Source of the DNA: CAYFJO01 sp964343305
GTDB taxonomy: Bacteria > Planctomycetota > Planctomycetia > Pirellulales > Pirellulaceae
Assembly (NCBI GenBank): GCA_964343305.1
Contig: CAYFJO010000567.1
Coordinates: 1 to 6,412, forward strand
Reading direction: 5' to 3'
DNA length: 6,412 nt
Within the stretch, counting starts at the first letter, position 1. Every line of letters begins with the position of its first letter. This document shows positions 5,356 through 6,412 of the stretch, in pieces. The notes below the pieces were generated by a model. That model ran no database searches. It saw nothing but the letters and a program-made list of their open reading frames with translations, and was not told where the DNA came from. The position numbers were made by a program, and so were the translations under genes.

Positions 5356-6399
5356 TTGGAACCGCATCTGCAGCGATTCGAACAATCGCGGCAAACGGGT
5401 CCGGTCGACATTCGTCAATTCCTGCAAACTTGCCCACAGGCATTGCAGCAAGACCTGCTCATTGAATTGATCGCGATCGACTTGGGTTCTCGCTGGAAGT
5501 TAGACACCCGACAGGTCGTTTCAACCTTGCCGGACACACCACGTTCGGTCCGTTTACAACTTGAAGACTATCTCGCGCAATTCCCCGAACTGGGATCGTT
5601 TGACGATCTCCCACTCGAGTTGATTTGCCGTGAATATCGAGTGCGAAACCTCTGGGGTGATCATCCCACGCACGAGCATTTCCGTCAAAGATTTCCGAAC
5701 CATCCTCAACTCGTCGAACGATTACCGCAAATCGATGCCGAATTAGCTCAGCAACAAGAATCACAAATTGAGGCAACGCAAGACGTTGCCACTAGATCGC
5801 CATCTTTATCAAGAACAACACCACATCAAGGATCAACCCCACAACACTTGCCCAAGGAGTTCGGACGCTACAAGATTTTGCGAGTCCTCGGTAAAGGCGG
5901 CATGGGGGCCGTGTACCTTGCCGAAGACCCACAGCTCGAAAGACAAGTTGCAATCAAGGTGCCGTTTGACGACGACTCCGTTGACAATTCCATCATCACG
6001 CGATTTCACCGAGAAGCCAAATCGGCGGCGGCTCTCCGGCATCCCAATATCTGTCCGATCTACGAAGTCGCTCAGATTAATGGCATCCATTATTTAGCGA
6101 TGGCTTACATTGATGGCCACCCGCTATCCAAATTCATCAAAAAGGACCAGCATCAACCGATCAAGACGGTCATAACGTTGATACTAAAACTGGCCCTTGC
6201 CTTGGAAGAAGCACACAAGAAAGGGATCATCCACCGCGACCTGAAACCGGCAAACATCATGATCGACCGGCGCAAAGAGCCGATCATCATGGACTTTGGC
6301 TTAGCGCGCAAAGAGGGCCACGCCGACGAAAACCTGACACAAGCTGGCCAGATCCTCGGTAATTGTCTAGCGTCTTATCCCCCCAGGGGAAACTGGTAA
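5356..6399 (+). CDS. Hanks-type Ser/Thr protein kinase, broken in the activation segment
   Basis: Residues 1-165 are the N-terminal region typical of planctomycete kinases, with DYLAQFPEL (71-79) and a related block CREYRVRNLWGDHPTHEHFRQRFP split around 91-114. The catalytic domain starts near FGRYKILRVLG (169-179). It has the glycine loop GKGGMGAVY (179-187), VAIK with Lys201, a helix-C Glu220, the catalytic loop HRDLKPAN (293-300) and DFG (313-315), so lobe 1 and the active site look functional. After GQILG (331-335) the expected GTPAYMSPEQ is absent and the frame stops at 6399. Another frame from 6384 reads QGKLVRITD, which fits the normal continuation, so one or more indels lie between about 6358 and 6384. 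The protein is therefore frameshifted, or the sequence at this end is faulty. The start is a TTG with no clear ribosome binding site; the frame is open further upstream without an ATG. No membrane segment is in view. Confidence 0.85.
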   Translation: MEPHLQRFEQSRQTGPVDIRQFLQTCPQALQQDLLIELIAIDLGSRWKLDTRQVVSTLPDTPRSVRLQLEDYLAQFPELGSFDDLPLELICREYRVRNLWGDHPTHEHFRQRFPNHPQLVERLPQIDAELAQQQESQIEATQDVATRSPSLSRTTPHQGSTPQHLPKEFGRYKILRVLGKGGMGAVYLAEDPQLERQVAIKVPFDDDSVDNSIITRFHREAKSAAALRHPNICPIYEVAQINGIHYLAMAYIDGHPLSKFIKKDQHQPIKTVITLILKLALALEEAHKKGIIHRDLKPANIMIDRRKEPIIMDFGLARKEGHADENLTQAGQILGNCLASYPPRGNW

Positions 6400-6412
6400 G
6401 AATTACTGACGT

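Overview
The window looks like a piece of a planctomycete chromosome, most likely from the Pirellulales (Rhodopirellula/Blastopirellula relatives). This is inferred from protein style, not from a marker gene. One protein has the 'FQFTVRTIGV' single-helix N-terminus common in planctomycete membrane proteins. A WD40-type protein carries the 'GDPLPPGA' segment that often precedes planctomycete propellers. A Ser/Thr kinase has the long N-terminal region with 'DYLAQFPEL'-type blocks. The spacers are rich in repeats.

Layout. 1-91 is at most the last 29 codons of an upstream plus-strand gene; 92-288 is a spacer. From 3605 down to 289 runs a tight minus-strand set: purD (glycinamide ribonucleotide ligase, 429 aa), a 162-aa single-pass membrane protein 24 bases downstream, and a 505-aa membrane-anchored WD40-like protein whose ATG overlaps the preceding stop by 4 bases. 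From 3606 to about 4120 lies a gene-free, highly structured intergenic region. It holds a short palindrome, small hairpins, a roughly 25-bp stem built on CAATTGTCCCAATTG, and a 269-bp element (3784-4052). That element has 14-bp perfect terminal inverted repeats, an 8-bp flanking direct repeat (CTCGCGCG) and nested internal inverted repeats, which looks like a MITE-type insertion. Right of it on the plus strand come a TATAAT promoter, a long leader, larE (ATP-dependent sulfur insertase/transferase for the nickel-pincer cofactor, three-cysteine type), a dispersed CGCAGAG repeat that supplies the end of larE, and a Ser/Thr protein kinase. The kinase reading frame breaks in the activation segment just before the window ends.

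How it works together. PurD is housekeeping purine biosynthesis. The two proteins behind it probably share its transcript but show no evident link to purines. LarE would act on the P2CMN precursor of the nickel-pincer nucleotide, but no larB or larC is visible here. The kinase is probably a membrane or cytoplasmic Hanks-type signalling kinase; its output domain lies beyond the window or is lost. I see no clearly new multi-gene system. The strongest unexplained signal is the MITE-like element between purD and larE, including the possibility that its right end provides the -35 region of the larE promoter.
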